Assembly (NCBI RefSeq): GCF_032337135.1
Contig: NZ_JAVXZZ010000001.1
Span: forward strand, 620,001-684,000
Direction of reading: 5' to 3'
Source of the DNA: Allorhodoferax sp032337135
GTDB lineage: Bacteria > Pseudomonadota > Gammaproteobacteria > Burkholderiales > Burkholderiaceae_C
Length of the DNA: 64,000 nucleotides
In this document: positions 33,670 through 41,670 of the stretch, in pieces
Layout of the letters: every line of letters starts with the position of its first letter
Numbering within the stretch: position 1 is the stretch's first letter
Made by a program: the position numbers and the translations under genes
The notes under the pieces: model-generated
What the model was told of the DNA's origin: nothing
Seen by the model: the letters and a program-made list of their open reading frames with translations, nothing else
Database searches by the model: none

Positions 33670-34368
33670 TCAGCGCATCGTGGACAAGGCGGCGCTGGCG
33701 ATCTCGCCGATGCGGGCCAGGAAGTCGGTTCCCAGGTTGCTGTTGAAACGGGTGGCGTCGCTGGAGGCGAGCACCAGCATGCCGAAGGCCGCACCTGGGG
33801 CACCATCGTTGGACAGACGCAGCGGAACCAGCGCCAGCGAGGCCACGGACTGCGGATCCGACAGCCAACTGACGGCCTCGAAGCCGGTATTGAGCCCGCA
33901 GAACGGTTCGGTCAGGCTGTTGGCGAACAGCTTGGCATCGTCGCTCACGGGCTTGGCAAAGTCTTCACCGGCGTGGGTAGCGGCCACGTCCCACAGACGC
34001 AGGCCCACCTGCGGCACCGAGAACTGCATGGTCAGCTCCAGCACCAGGTGCTCGGGCAGGGACAGCCCGGCGGGCTTGACGAACAGGCTACGCGTCCAGC
34101 GCAGGATCTTGTCGGACAGCAGCACGTTCTCGTTGCCGTTGCGCACCATGTCCATGATGCGGTGTTCCAGGCCCTTGATCTTCTCGCGCAACATTTCAGC
34201 CTGGCGTTCCTGCAGGCTTACCGCACGGTTGCCGTGCGGGCTGGTGAGCTGCACCGCTGCCAGCAACTCGGCATGGCGCTGGAAGAAGTCTGGCGTGATG
34301 CTCAGGTAGTGGGCGATGTCGTCTTCGGTGATGGGGTTGGCCAGGGCCGGTGGGGTGGTTTGTGTCAT
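33670..34368 (-). CDS. DUF484 family protein (GAF-like)
   Basis: A 232-residue protein of the YigA/DUF484 family. N-terminal ITEDDIAHYLSITPDFFQRH, then a coiled-coil stretch (QERQAEMLREKIKGLEHRI), and a GAF-like C-terminal domain (SLALVPLRL, FGMLVLASSD, FNSNLGTDFLARIG). Function is unknown, but its conserved place between dapF and xerC is seen in many proteobacteria. The ATG overlaps the dapF stop (ATGA). Confidence 0.88.
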   Translation of the reverse strand: MTQTTPPALANPITEDDIAHYLSITPDFFQRHAELLAAVQLTSPHGNRAVSLQERQAEMLREKIKGLEHRIMDMVRNGNENVLLSDKILRWTRSLFVKPAGLSLPEHLVLELTMQFSVPQVGLRLWDVAATHAGEDFAKPVSDDAKLFANSLTEPFCGLNTGFEAVSWLSDPQSVASLALVPLRLSNDGAPGAAFGMLVLASSDATRFNSNLGTDFLARIGEIASAALSTMR

Positions 34369-35252
34369 AGGGAGTCGGGAAGCTCGATAACGCCTTGGAA
34401 AACAGTGGTGGCCGGACCGGTCATGCGTACCGGCGCGGACAAGTCGCCCTGGGCACCGGCCCAGGCAATGGTGAGTACGCCGCCACGGGTCTGCACGTCC
34501 ACCCGTGCATCCAGCAGCCCCAGACGCATGCCCGCAACTGCCGCGGCACAGGCTCCGGTGCCGCAAGCCAGGGTTTCGCCCACGCCGCGCTCGTACACGC
34601 GCAGGGCGACGTGACTGCGGTCAATGACCTGCAGGAAGCCCACGTTCACGCCTTGCGGGAAGTAGCCGCTTTGCTGAACGGCCGGCCCCAGCGTGGCGAC
34701 GTCAACGGTCTCCACGCTGTCCACGAGCAACACTGCGTGCGGATTGCCCATGGATACAGTCGCTACCAAAACAGGAGCAGCCTGCGCAGTATTGTCAAGG
34801 GCCAGAGGCCATTTTTGCCATTCACCCACGGCCACTGGCTGGGCTCCACGCGGGTCGAAGGGGATGTCAGCCGGCGCGAACACCGGCGCACCCATGTCCA
34901 CCGTGACTCGGCCATCGGGTGTGAGTTCGGGCGAGATGACGCCTTTTTGCGTCTTGACGCGCAACACGTCCTTGGTGGTCAGGCCCTTGTCGCGCACGAA
35001 GCGGGCAAAGCAGCGCGAGCCATTGCCGCACTGCTCGACCTCGGCGCCATCGGCGTTGTGGATGATGTATTCGAAGTCAATGCCCTCGGCCGGCGAGGGG
35101 CGTACGGTCAGGATCTGGTCGGCGCCGACGCCGAAGTGGCGGTCGCCCAGGAAGCGGTAATGCGCCGCCGTCAGACCCAGGCGGCCGCGGGTCTCGTCCA
35201 GCACGACAAAGTCGTTGCCGGCACCCTGCATTTTGGTGAACTCGATGCGCAT
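34365..35252 (-). CDS. dapF: Diaminopimelate epimerase
   Basis: A 295-residue cofactor-independent racemase that converts LL-DAP to meso-DAP for lysine and peptidoglycan. The two catalytic cysteines lie in EQCGNGSRCFARF (C75) and LACGTGACAAAV. MRIEFTKMQGAGNDFVVLD is the family N-terminus and fixes the start at 35252. Residues about 146-165 (KWPLALDNTAQAAPVLVAT), just before SMGNPHAV, are encoded by a dispersed repeat and make the protein longer than usual (about 275-280). Confidence 0.97.
   Translation of the reverse strand: MRIEFTKMQGAGNDFVVLDETRGRLGLTAAHYRFLGDRHFGVGADQILTVRPSPAEGIDFEYIIHNADGAEVEQCGNGSRCFARFVRDKGLTTKDVLRVKTQKGVISPELTPDGRVTVDMGAPVFAPADIPFDPRGAQPVAVGEWQKWPLALDNTAQAAPVLVATVSMGNPHAVLLVDSVETVDVATLGPAVQQSGYFPQGVNVGFLQVIDRSHVALRVYERGVGETLACGTGACAAAVAGMRLGLLDARVDVQTRGGVLTIAWAGAQGDLSAPVRMTGPATTVFQGVIELPDSL
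34760..34818 (+). repeat. Dispersed repeat copy inside dapF
   Basis: Plus strand: GCTACCAAAACAGGAGCAGC, CTGCGCAGTATTGTCAAGGG, CCAGAGGCCATTTTTGCC. It is inserted antisense to dapF but still in frame, between the region around DPRGAQPVAVGEW and the conserved SMGNPHAV strand. Confidence 0.7.
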
Positions 35253-35321
35253 GAAGCCATTATCCGGGATTGTCCGCTGTGTCCGCGTCCACAGGCCAGC
35301 GGCATGCCGCACAATCCCGCC

Positions 35322-36224
35322 ATGTCTTCCCTCCGCCCCGCCATCGACGACTCCACCCCCTGGCAGCACGAGACCGCGGTGCGCCTGAGCCCCCGGGTGC
35401 AGCGCCTCACCGCCCCCAACCCCGGCATGATGACCGGCCCCGGCACCAACAGCTACCTGATCGGCACGCCTCTCAGTGGCTTCGTCGTGGTGGATCCCGG
35501 CCCGGCCCTGGCTGAGCACATTCAGCGCCTGTGGCAGGCCTGCCCCCACCCCGACGGCGCAGGTGGTCACATCGTGGCCATTGTCTGCACCCATTCGCAC
35601 GCCGACCATGCGCCGGGTGCGTGGCCCCTGCAAGCCCTGTGCCCCCACCGTCCACCGGTGCTGGGTTTGCCCAGCGCCCCCACAGCTCGGGCCAACAGCC
35701 AGTTCACCCCCGACCGGACGCTACAAAATGGTGAGCGTATTGCGCTGGTTTCATCGGGGCCAGAGGGCGATTCGAGCCACATCGAGGTGCTGTACACCCC
35801 GGGCCATGCGGCCAACCATGTGTGCCTGCTGGTCGAGGAGGATGGCCTGCTGCTCAGCGGCGACCACATCCTCAACGGCAGCACCACGGTGATCGACCCA
35901 CCCGACGGCCACATGGGCGACTACCTGCACAGTCTGGACCAGCTGGCGGCGCTCTGCAGCCGTCACGGCGTGCGCACCATCCTGCCCGCCCACGGCAACG
36001 TGCTCAACGACGCGCTGGGCACCATCGCCCAACTCAAGACCCACCGTCTCAAGCGCGAAGCCAAGGTGCTGGCGGCGATGCAGTCCCTCCCCGCCGGATC
36101 GCCCCAGGAATGGGTGCCCCTGGCCTACCAGGACGTCGACCAGCGCCTGTGGCCGCTCGCGCTGCGTTCACTGCTAGCCCACGTGGAGCACCTGCGCGAA
36201 ACCCACCAGGCCCCCACACCATGA
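35322..36224 (+). CDS. MBL-fold metallo-hydrolase (LACTB2-like)
   Basis: A 300-residue metallo-beta-lactamase-fold protein. NPGMMTGPGTNSYLIG, the zinc motif CTHSHADHAPG (HxHxDH), TPGHAANHVCLL, SGDHILNG and LPAHG are in the LACTB2/glyoxalase-II-like order. Relatives act as hydrolases or single-strand RNA nucleases; the substrate here is unknown. ATG 35322 is preferred; ATG 35304 would add six residues. It is divergent from dapF with 69 bases between starts, and overlaps the next gene by ATGA. Residues about 134-151 match a dispersed repeat. Confidence 0.88.
   Translation: MSSLRPAIDDSTPWQHETAVRLSPRVQRLTAPNPGMMTGPGTNSYLIGTPLSGFVVVDPGPALAEHIQRLWQACPHPDGAGGHIVAIVCTHSHADHAPGAWPLQALCPHRPPVLGLPSAPTARANSQFTPDRTLQNGERIALVSSGPEGDSSHIEVLYTPGHAANHVCLLVEEDGLLLSGDHILNGSTTVIDPPDGHMGDYLHSLDQLAALCSRHGVRTILPAHGNVLNDALGTIAQLKTHRLKREAKVLAAMQSLPAGSPQEWVPLAYQDVDQRLWPLALRSLLAHVEHLRETHQAPTP
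35720..35773 (+). repeat. Dispersed repeat copy inside the MBL-fold gene
   Basis: Plus strand: GCTACAAAATGGTGAGCGTA, TTGCGCTGGTTTCATCGGGG, CCAGAGGGCGATTC. It keeps the GCTACAAAAT end, the TTGCGC core and the GGCCAGAGG end of the family, and lies in frame (LQNGERIALVSSGPEG). Confidence 0.6.
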
Positions 36225-37255
36225 CCGATCGCAAGACCCTCTCCCTGCCAAAGCGCCCGCAAGCTGTGGCCATTCCCGTTGCCACTGCCAAGGCAGCACC
36301 GAAAAAAACAGCGCCCGCCAGCGCGCCGCGTACGGCTGCGCCCTCCGCAAGCGGCCACCCACCCCGCCCCATACGCCCGGCCACACCCAGCAGTGCCAAG
36401 CCCGCTGCGGCTCGCCGAGCTGCGCCCGCCGGTGCAGCCACGCATGCACAGGGACGCAAACCCGCCCCCGCCGCACCGCGCGTGGCGGGTGAGCGACTGT
36501 CCAAGCGGGTGATGCAACTCAAGGGCTGCTCGCGCAACGAAGCCGAGCAGTACATCACCAGTGGGTTCGTGCGCGTGGACGGCGTGGTCGTCGAAGATCC
36601 GCCCGTGCGCGTGGCAGAAACTGCCGTCGTGACGATTAGCCCCGACGCGACGCTGCTGGCGCCCCAGGCGTTCACCTTTGTGGTGAACAAACCGCCGCAG
36701 TGGCTTGACGGCGTCGACGACGATGAAGACACACCCTCTGCCCGCCGGGCCAAGGCGCCGCCCAGCGCCCGCACCCTGCTGGTGGCGGGAAAGCAGTGGG
36801 CGCAGGGGCCTGCGCAGCAGGCCTTCCTCAAGCGCCACACCCTGCACCTGGAAGCCAGCGTGCCGCTCGAACCCGGCGCCAGCGGCCTGGTGGTGTTCAC
36901 ACAGGATTGGCGTATCACGCGCAAGCTTGAAGAGCACCTGGGCGAGATGGAACACGAATACATGGTCGATGTCGCGCAGGCCGTGTCAGCCGATCAGCTT
37001 CAGGCCATCACGCGCCTGCTCAAGGACCCGCGCGAGCAGTTGCCAGTCGCCAAGGCCAGCATCAGCTCCAGCACACCCACGAGCACGCGGCTGCGCTTTG
37101 CCGTGAAGGGCGCACACCCGGGCTTGATCGCCTACGTACTGGGGAAAGTGGGGCTGCCGATTGCAGCCATGCAGCGCACGCGCCTGGGGCGCATTGCCCT
37201 GGGTTCGCTGCCGGTAGGCCAGTGGCGCTACCTGGCTGCGTTCGAGAAATTCTGA
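36221..37255 (+). CDS. RsuA-family pseudouridine-synthase-like protein with altered active site
   Basis: A 344-residue protein. The first 85 residues are Ala/Pro/Lys-rich and disordered. An S4 RNA-binding domain follows (GERLSKRVMQLKGCSRNEAEQYI), then a pseudouridine-synthase-like domain. The catalytic GRLDxxTxGL block is replaced by VPLEPGASGLVVFTQDWR: the catalytic Asp position is Glu and the preceding Gly-Arg is missing. The later Q-(I/V)-RRM segment reads PGLIAYVLGKVG. It may bind RNA without isomerising uridine. The start overlaps the MBL gene stop. Confidence 0.75.
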   Translation: MTDRKTLSLPKRPQAVAIPVATAKAAPKKTAPASAPRTAAPSASGHPPRPIRPATPSSAKPAAARRAAPAGAATHAQGRKPAPAAPRVAGERLSKRVMQLKGCSRNEAEQYITSGFVRVDGVVVEDPPVRVAETAVVTISPDATLLAPQAFTFVVNKPPQWLDGVDDDEDTPSARRAKAPPSARTLLVAGKQWAQGPAQQAFLKRHTLHLEASVPLEPGASGLVVFTQDWRITRKLEEHLGEMEHEYMVDVAQAVSADQLQAITRLLKDPREQLPVAKASISSSTPTSTRLRFAVKGAHPGLIAYVLGKVGLPIAAMQRTRLGRIALGSLPVGQWRYLAAFEKF

Positions 37256-37299
37256 AGCGGCACAGGGGGGCGGGGCACCCAATGCCCCCTGTATTCAAT

Positions 37300-37728
37300 T
37301 CAACCGCTGATGTAGTGCTGCAGGAAGCTGATGGTCAGCTCATGGTCTGCAATGATGTCGTTCATGATGTCGCGGATCGAGATCATGCCCAGCACCTTGT
37401 TTCCCTCCATCACCGGCAGGTGGCGTATCTTCTTCTGGCTCATCAGGGCCATGCAGTCCCGGGTATCGGTCTGGGGCGAGACGGTCACGACGTTGGCAGT
37501 CATGATGTCCTTGACCAGCGTGTCGCGTGAAGACTTTCCAGCCAGGGCGATCTTGCGGGTGTAGTCGCGCTCGGAGAACACGCCCACCAGCCGGCCGTTG
37601 TCCAGCACCATCATGGCACCCACGTCATGATCAGCCAAGCGGCGCAGGGCTTCGAACACACTGTCCTGAGGAGCCAGGCTGAATACCGTGCCCTCGCGCT
37701 TTTTCAAGAGTTCTGCAATGGCTCGCAT
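37300..37728 (-). CDS. CBS-domain protein
   Basis: A 142-residue protein made of two CBS motifs (DVGAMMVLDNGRLVGVFSERDY and RHLPVMEGNKVLGMISIRDI), which together form one nucleotide-binding Bateman module. No catalytic domain is attached. Such stand-alone modules usually sense AMP, ATP or NAD. It lies directly downstream of RNase P RNA on the same strand; AGGTGCACC precedes the ATG. Confidence 0.92.
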   Translation of the reverse strand: MRAIAELLKKREGTVFSLAPQDSVFEALRRLADHDVGAMMVLDNGRLVGVFSERDYTRKIALAGKSSRDTLVKDIMTANVVTVSPQTDTRDCMALMSQKKIRHLPVMEGNKVLGMISIRDIMNDIIADHELTISFLQHYISG

Positions 37729-37783
37729 GGTGCACCTCCGTGAATAGTGAATTCAGGGATCAACCATACCGCAAAAAAAGTGT

Positions 37784-38221
37784 GAAGCCCACCGATAAGC
37801 CGGATTCTGTGCATGCGGGTTTCCCCGCATGTGACCACCATTAATCTGGGCCGCCAGTCACCTGGACGGCTCGATGCCACCTACCCGCACACTCCGGGGG
37901 CCCCGTCAACGTGTGCCTACTTGGTGTTGCTGCGCGTAGAGATTGCCCGTTTCACCCGAAATGGGCAGAGCCCATTTCGGGCGGCTATGCGCTCCCGGTT
38001 GCCCGGGGCACGGCTTGCGCCGCGCTGCACGCATAGAACACCCCATGGGTTGTCCAGATCGACTCGTCTCTGTTGCTCTGATCCTCACCTTAGGGCCCCG
38101 CACTTGCGCACGGGGCTTGTCGGTGGGCAGCCGTTAGCTGCTACGCTGCCCGATGCAGTCCGGACTTTCCTCCAGTGCGGCCTTCCGGCGCTTGCACCAG
38201 CGGTGGTCTGGCGGGCTTCAC
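37784..38221 (-). ncRNA. rnpB: RNase P RNA (class A)
   Basis: On the minus strand the RNA begins near GAAGCCCGCCAGACC and contains GAGGAAAGTCCGGACT, ACAGAGACGAG, GGGTAGGTGGCATCGAGCC, CCAGATTAATGG and CAGAATCCGGCTTATCGG, then ends GTGGGCTTC. The ends pair (GAAGCCCGCC with GGTGGGCTTC, stem P1). A run of T directly after the 3' end serves as terminator. At about 435 bases it is longer than E. coli M1 (377). The extra length lies mainly in the P12 region, which includes a perfect 12-bp hairpin at 37955-37981. Exact ends are estimates. Confidence 0.95.
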
Positions 38222-38228
38222 AAGCGGG

Positions 38229-38234
38229 ATTATC
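38229..38234 (-). promoter_or_regulatory. Probable -10 element of rnpB
   Basis: Minus strand GATAAT lies about 7 bases before the inferred RNA 5' end, the correct spacing for a sigma-70 -10 box. No strong -35 is visible 17 bases upstream. Confidence 0.45.
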
Positions 38235-38326
38235 GCCTGCCACTGGCTAGCGGCATATCCATATGCCCGAACCGGTAGATCAAATCGCGCAGAATGACAA
38301 CCTTGTTCTGTCAAGGAGACCGCCCC

Positions 38327-39244
38327 ATGAAAGCCGACAACATCCTGCAAACCATTGGCAACACCCCCCACGTACGCATCAACCGCCTGTTTGGCGCCAG
38401 CCACAACGTCTGGGTCAAGTCCGAACGAAGCAATCCTGGCGGCTCCATCAAGGACCGCATTGCGCTGGCCATGATCGAGGACGCCGAGAAGAGCGGCGCG
38501 CTCAAGCCCGGCGCCACCATCATCGAGCCCACCTCGGGCAATACCGGCGTGGGCCTGGCCATGGTGGCCGCCGTGAAAGGCTACAAGCTCATCCTGGTGA
38601 TGCCCGACAGCATGTCCATCGAGCGCCGCCGACTGATGCTCGCCTACGGTGCCAGCTTTGACCTGACGCCGCGCGAAAAGGGCATGAAGGGCGCCATTGC
38701 CCGTGCCCAGGAACTGGCCGAACAGACCCCGGGGGCGTGGATTCCACAGCAGTTCGAGAACCCCGCAAACATCGACGTGCACGTGCGCACCACGGCCCAG
38801 GAGATCCTGGCCGACTTCCCCGAAGGGTTGGACGCCATCATCACTGGCGTCGGCACGGGGGGCCACATCAGCGGCGTCGCGACGGTTTTGAAGAAGCAGT
38901 GGCCGCAACTGAAGGTGTTTGCTGTCGAACCTGCTGCATCCCCGGTCATTTCCGGCGGCGCACCCTCGCCCCACCCGATCCAGGGCATTGGCGCCGGTTT
39001 CATCCCCAAGAACCTCAAGACCGAACTGCTCGACGGCGTGATCCAGGTCGACGCCGAACCCGCCCGCGAGATGGCACGCCGTTGCGCCCGCGAGGAAGGC
39101 ATGCTGGTAGGCATCTCCAGCGGCGCCACCCTGGCGGCCATAGCCCAGAAACTGCCCGAACTGCCCGCGGGAGCCAAGGTGCTGGGCTTCAACTACGACA
39201 CCGGGGAACGTTATCTGTCGGTGGAAGGCTTCTTGCCGAACTGA
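38327..39244 (+). CDS. cysK: Cysteine synthase A (O-acetylserine sulfhydrylase)
   Basis: A 305-residue PLP enzyme that makes L-cysteine from O-acetylserine and sulfide. NPGGSIKDRIAL holds the PLP-binding Lys42, TSGNTGVGLA binds the cofactor/substrate carboxylate, GVGTGGHISG binds phosphate, and YLSVEGF ends the protein. These motifs fit CysK rather than CysM. AAGGAG lies 8 bases before the ATG. Confidence 0.95.
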   Translation: MKADNILQTIGNTPHVRINRLFGASHNVWVKSERSNPGGSIKDRIALAMIEDAEKSGALKPGATIIEPTSGNTGVGLAMVAAVKGYKLILVMPDSMSIERRRLMLAYGASFDLTPREKGMKGAIARAQELAEQTPGAWIPQQFENPANIDVHVRTTAQEILADFPEGLDAIITGVGTGGHISGVATVLKKQWPQLKVFAVEPAASPVISGGAPSPHPIQGIGAGFIPKNLKTELLDGVIQVDAEPAREMARRCAREEGMLVGISSGATLAAIAQKLPELPAGAKVLGFNYDTGERYLSVEGFLPN

Positions 39245-39377
39245 GTGACAGTGGTGACCGCGCGCCAACCGTGGCGCTGCGGGCACTGGCGCGAAAGCGC
39301 AATTGGCGTTACAACCATGGCCTGTGGTGGCGCATCGGCACTGCGCCCGCCGAACCAGCCCAAAAAAGGGGGAGACC

Positions 39378-39713
39378 ATGGCACTTGAACACCTTCCCTC
39401 CGGCGTCAAGACCCGACTGGCGCCGCTGGGCGCAGGGCTGCCCCTGGCACGCACCGAGGCCTTGCTCAAGAGCAGCCAGCTCGAAGTGGTGCGTGTGGTG
39501 CTGCAGCAGGGCAAAACCATGCGCGAACACAAGGCCCCCGGTGAAATCACCGTGCTGTGTCTCGAAGGTCGACTGGCACTCTCCACGCCACAAGTCCGCC
39601 ACGAGATGGAATCAGGCGACTTTCTGCACCTGGAGGCAGGTGTACCGCACGCGCTGGAAGGACTGACCGATACCTCGGCCCTGGTAACCATGGTGATTCA
39701 CCCATCCGTCTGA
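39378..39713 (+). CDS. Small cupin-domain protein
   Basis: A 111-residue single cupin domain. MREHKAPGEITVLCLEGRL and ESGDFLHLEAGVPHALEG are the two cupin motifs; His and Glu residues (H in EHKAPGEI, H in GVPHAL) could bind a metal. ATG at 39378 follows GGGGGAG. No substrate can be assigned. It follows cysK by 133 bases. Confidence 0.85.
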   Translation: MALEHLPSGVKTRLAPLGAGLPLARTEALLKSSQLEVVRVVLQQGKTMREHKAPGEITVLCLEGRLALSTPQVRHEMESGDFLHLEAGVPHALEGLTDTSALVTMVIHPSV

Positions 39714-39787
39714 ACGCACGACGGGCGCAGCCCGATTGCGCCAGGTTTTATCATCGTGGCCTTGCTTGATCACCACGAGCCCGACCG

Positions 39788-41608
39788 ATGATTAGACTGA
39801 CCGAACTCAAACTCCCGCTATCCGCCCTGCCCGTCGAGGTGCGCCGTGCGGCCGATGCCCCCACCGAAACCGAAGCCGACCGGGCCCCCGTTGCCCACCC
39901 GGTCGCGGCACTGACCCGTCTGGCGGCCCAGGCATTGGGCGTCGCGCCGGAAGCCATCGCCCGACTCACGGTCTTCAAGCGTAGCTTCGACGCACGCAAG
40001 GCGGAACTGCTGGCGGTCTACATCGTCGACCTGGAACTCACGCAACCCGACAGCGAGCCCGCGCTGCTCGCACGGTTCGAGAAGCACCCCCACATCGGCC
40101 CTACGCCGGACATGGCCTACCGTTTCGTCGGCCAGGCTCCGGCCGGCTTTGGTGCGCAGGAGGGCGAGCGCCCGGTGGTGGTGGGCTTTGGCCCCTGCGG
40201 CATGCTGGCCGCACTGGTGCTGGCGCAGATGGGTCTGAAGCCCATCGTGCTGGAGCGCGGCAAGACCGTGCGCCAACGCACCAAGGACACCTGGGGACTG
40301 TGGCGCAAGAAACAGCTCAACCCCAACAGCAACGTGCAGTTCGGCGAAGGCGGTGCCGGCACCTTTTCCGACGGCAAGCTCTACAGCCAGATCAAGGACC
40401 CGCGATTCCTGGGCCGCAAGGTGATGGACGAGTTCGTGAACTGCGGCGCTCCACCGGAAATCCTGTACGAAGCGCACCCGCACATCGGCACCTTCAAGCT
40501 GGTCAAGGTGGTGGAAGGCATCCGCGAGCAGATCGAGTCGCTCGGCGGCGAGATCCGCTTCGAGCACCAGGTGACCGACTTGCTCCTGAATCGGGAGCGC
40601 TCTACGCAACAGGTAAGCGGGCTGGAGGTCGAAAACATAGTCGACGGCAGCCGCAGCGTGTTGCCCTGCCGAAACGTCGTCATGGCCCTGGGCCACAGCG
40701 CCCGCGACAGCTTTGCCATGCTGTACGAGCGCGGTGTGGCCATGCAGGCCAAGCCGTTCTCGGTGGGCTTTCGCATTGAGCACCCCCAAAGCGTGATTGA
40801 CCGCGCCCGCTGGGGCAAGCATGCCGGTCACCCCCTGCTGGGCGCTGCCGACTACAAGCTGGTGCACCACGCTGCCAATGGCCGCGCGGTCTACAGCTTC
40901 TGCATGTGCCCGGGCGGCACGGTGGTAGCCGCCACCAGCGAGCCCGGCCGCGTGGTCACCAACGGCATGAGCCAGTATTCGCGCGCCGAACGCAATGCCA
41001 ATGCCGCCATGGTGGTGGGCATCGAACCGGCCGACTACCCGCAGGACGAGGCGGCCTTCGTGCAGGCCTGGGGACCCGAGCGTGGCGCGCGCTACGCCGA
41101 AGAAGCGGCCCAGATGCGGCGCCAGAACCCGCAGGCCACCCACCCGCTCGCGGGGGTCAACCTGCAGCGCGCACTGGAAAGCCGTGCCTTCGTGCTCGGC
41201 GGCGAATGCTACGAAGCGCCGGGGCAGCGCGTGGGGGACTTCCTGGCGGAAAAACCCTCCACGGCCGTGGGCGAGGTCATTCCCTCGTACAAGCCGGGCG
41301 TGCGCTGGGGCGACCTGGCGCCGGCCCTACCCGCCTATGCCATCGAGGCACTGCGCGAAGCGCTGCCGGTGTTCGGTCGCAAGATCAAGGGCTTTGACAT
41401 GCCCGACGCTGTGCTCACCGGCGTAGAGACGCGCACATCCAGCCCCATCAAGATCCCCCGCGGCGAAGATCTGCAGTGCACGAATGTGCGCGGGCTCTAC
41501 CCGGCCGGGGAAGGTGCCAGCTACGCCGGGGGCATCCTGTCGGCCGGGGTCGACGGCATCCGCGTCGCCGAAGCGGTTGCCCGCGCCATCCTGCACACCC
41601 AAGGCTAG
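39788..41608 (+). CDS. Uncharacterised FAD-dependent oxidoreductase (COG2509 type)
   Basis: A 606-residue flavoprotein. The FAD Rossmann motif is VVVGFGPCGMLAALVLAQ (about residue 128), with GEGGAGTFSDGKLYSQI and a C-terminal GLYPAGEGASYAGGILSAGVDG flavin block. The N-terminal 100 residues form a separate domain (AIARLTVFKRSFDARK) typical of this family. Reaction unknown. Residues about 265-285 (NRERSTQQVSGLEVENI) are a dispersed-repeat insertion, similar to the murG one (ERSALLLRGLEAKKL). Confidence 0.88.
   Translation: MIRLTELKLPLSALPVEVRRAADAPTETEADRAPVAHPVAALTRLAAQALGVAPEAIARLTVFKRSFDARKAELLAVYIVDLELTQPDSEPALLARFEKHPHIGPTPDMAYRFVGQAPAGFGAQEGERPVVVGFGPCGMLAALVLAQMGLKPIVLERGKTVRQRTKDTWGLWRKKQLNPNSNVQFGEGGAGTFSDGKLYSQIKDPRFLGRKVMDEFVNCGAPPEILYEAHPHIGTFKLVKVVEGIREQIESLGGEIRFEHQVTDLLLNRERSTQQVSGLEVENIVDGSRSVLPCRNVVMALGHSARDSFAMLYERGVAMQAKPFSVGFRIEHPQSVIDRARWGKHAGHPLLGAADYKLVHHAANGRAVYSFCMCPGGTVVAATSEPGRVVTNGMSQYSRAERNANAAMVVGIEPADYPQDEAAFVQAWGPERGARYAEEAAQMRRQNPQATHPLAGVNLQRALESRAFVLGGECYEAPGQRVGDFLAEKPSTAVGEVIPSYKPGVRWGDLAPALPAYAIEALREALPVFGRKIKGFDMPDAVLTGVETRTSSPIKIPRGEDLQCTNVRGLYPAGEGASYAGGILSAGVDGIRVAEAVARAILHTQG
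40580..40640 (+). repeat. Dispersed repeat copy inside the FAD-dependent gene
   Basis: Plus strand: CTCCTGAATCGGGAGCGCTC, TACGCAACAGGTAAGCGGGC, TGGAGGTCGAAAACATAG. Layout and reading frame match the murG copy (GAGCG, then CTGCGC, then GCGGGCTAGAGGCC). Confidence 0.55.
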
Positions 41609-41670
41609 CCAAGCACCCGACCACTCCATACAATGCGGGGTATACCCCTGCACCGTTGGAGCTTGTCGGC

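Noticed and set aside
34395..35321. N-terminal extension of the MBL-fold gene reaching back across dapF
   Set aside because: It would be antisense to dapF and unlike any MBL protein; the real start is near 35322.
37258..37295. Possible terminator after the pseudouridine-synthase-like gene
   Set aside because: A CAGGGGG/CCCCCTG stem exists, but the loop is long and no T-run follows on either strand, so I did not list it.
38141..39691. A 516-codon minus-strand frame across cysK and the cupin gene
   Set aside because: Antisense to two recognisable genes and it runs into RNase P RNA.
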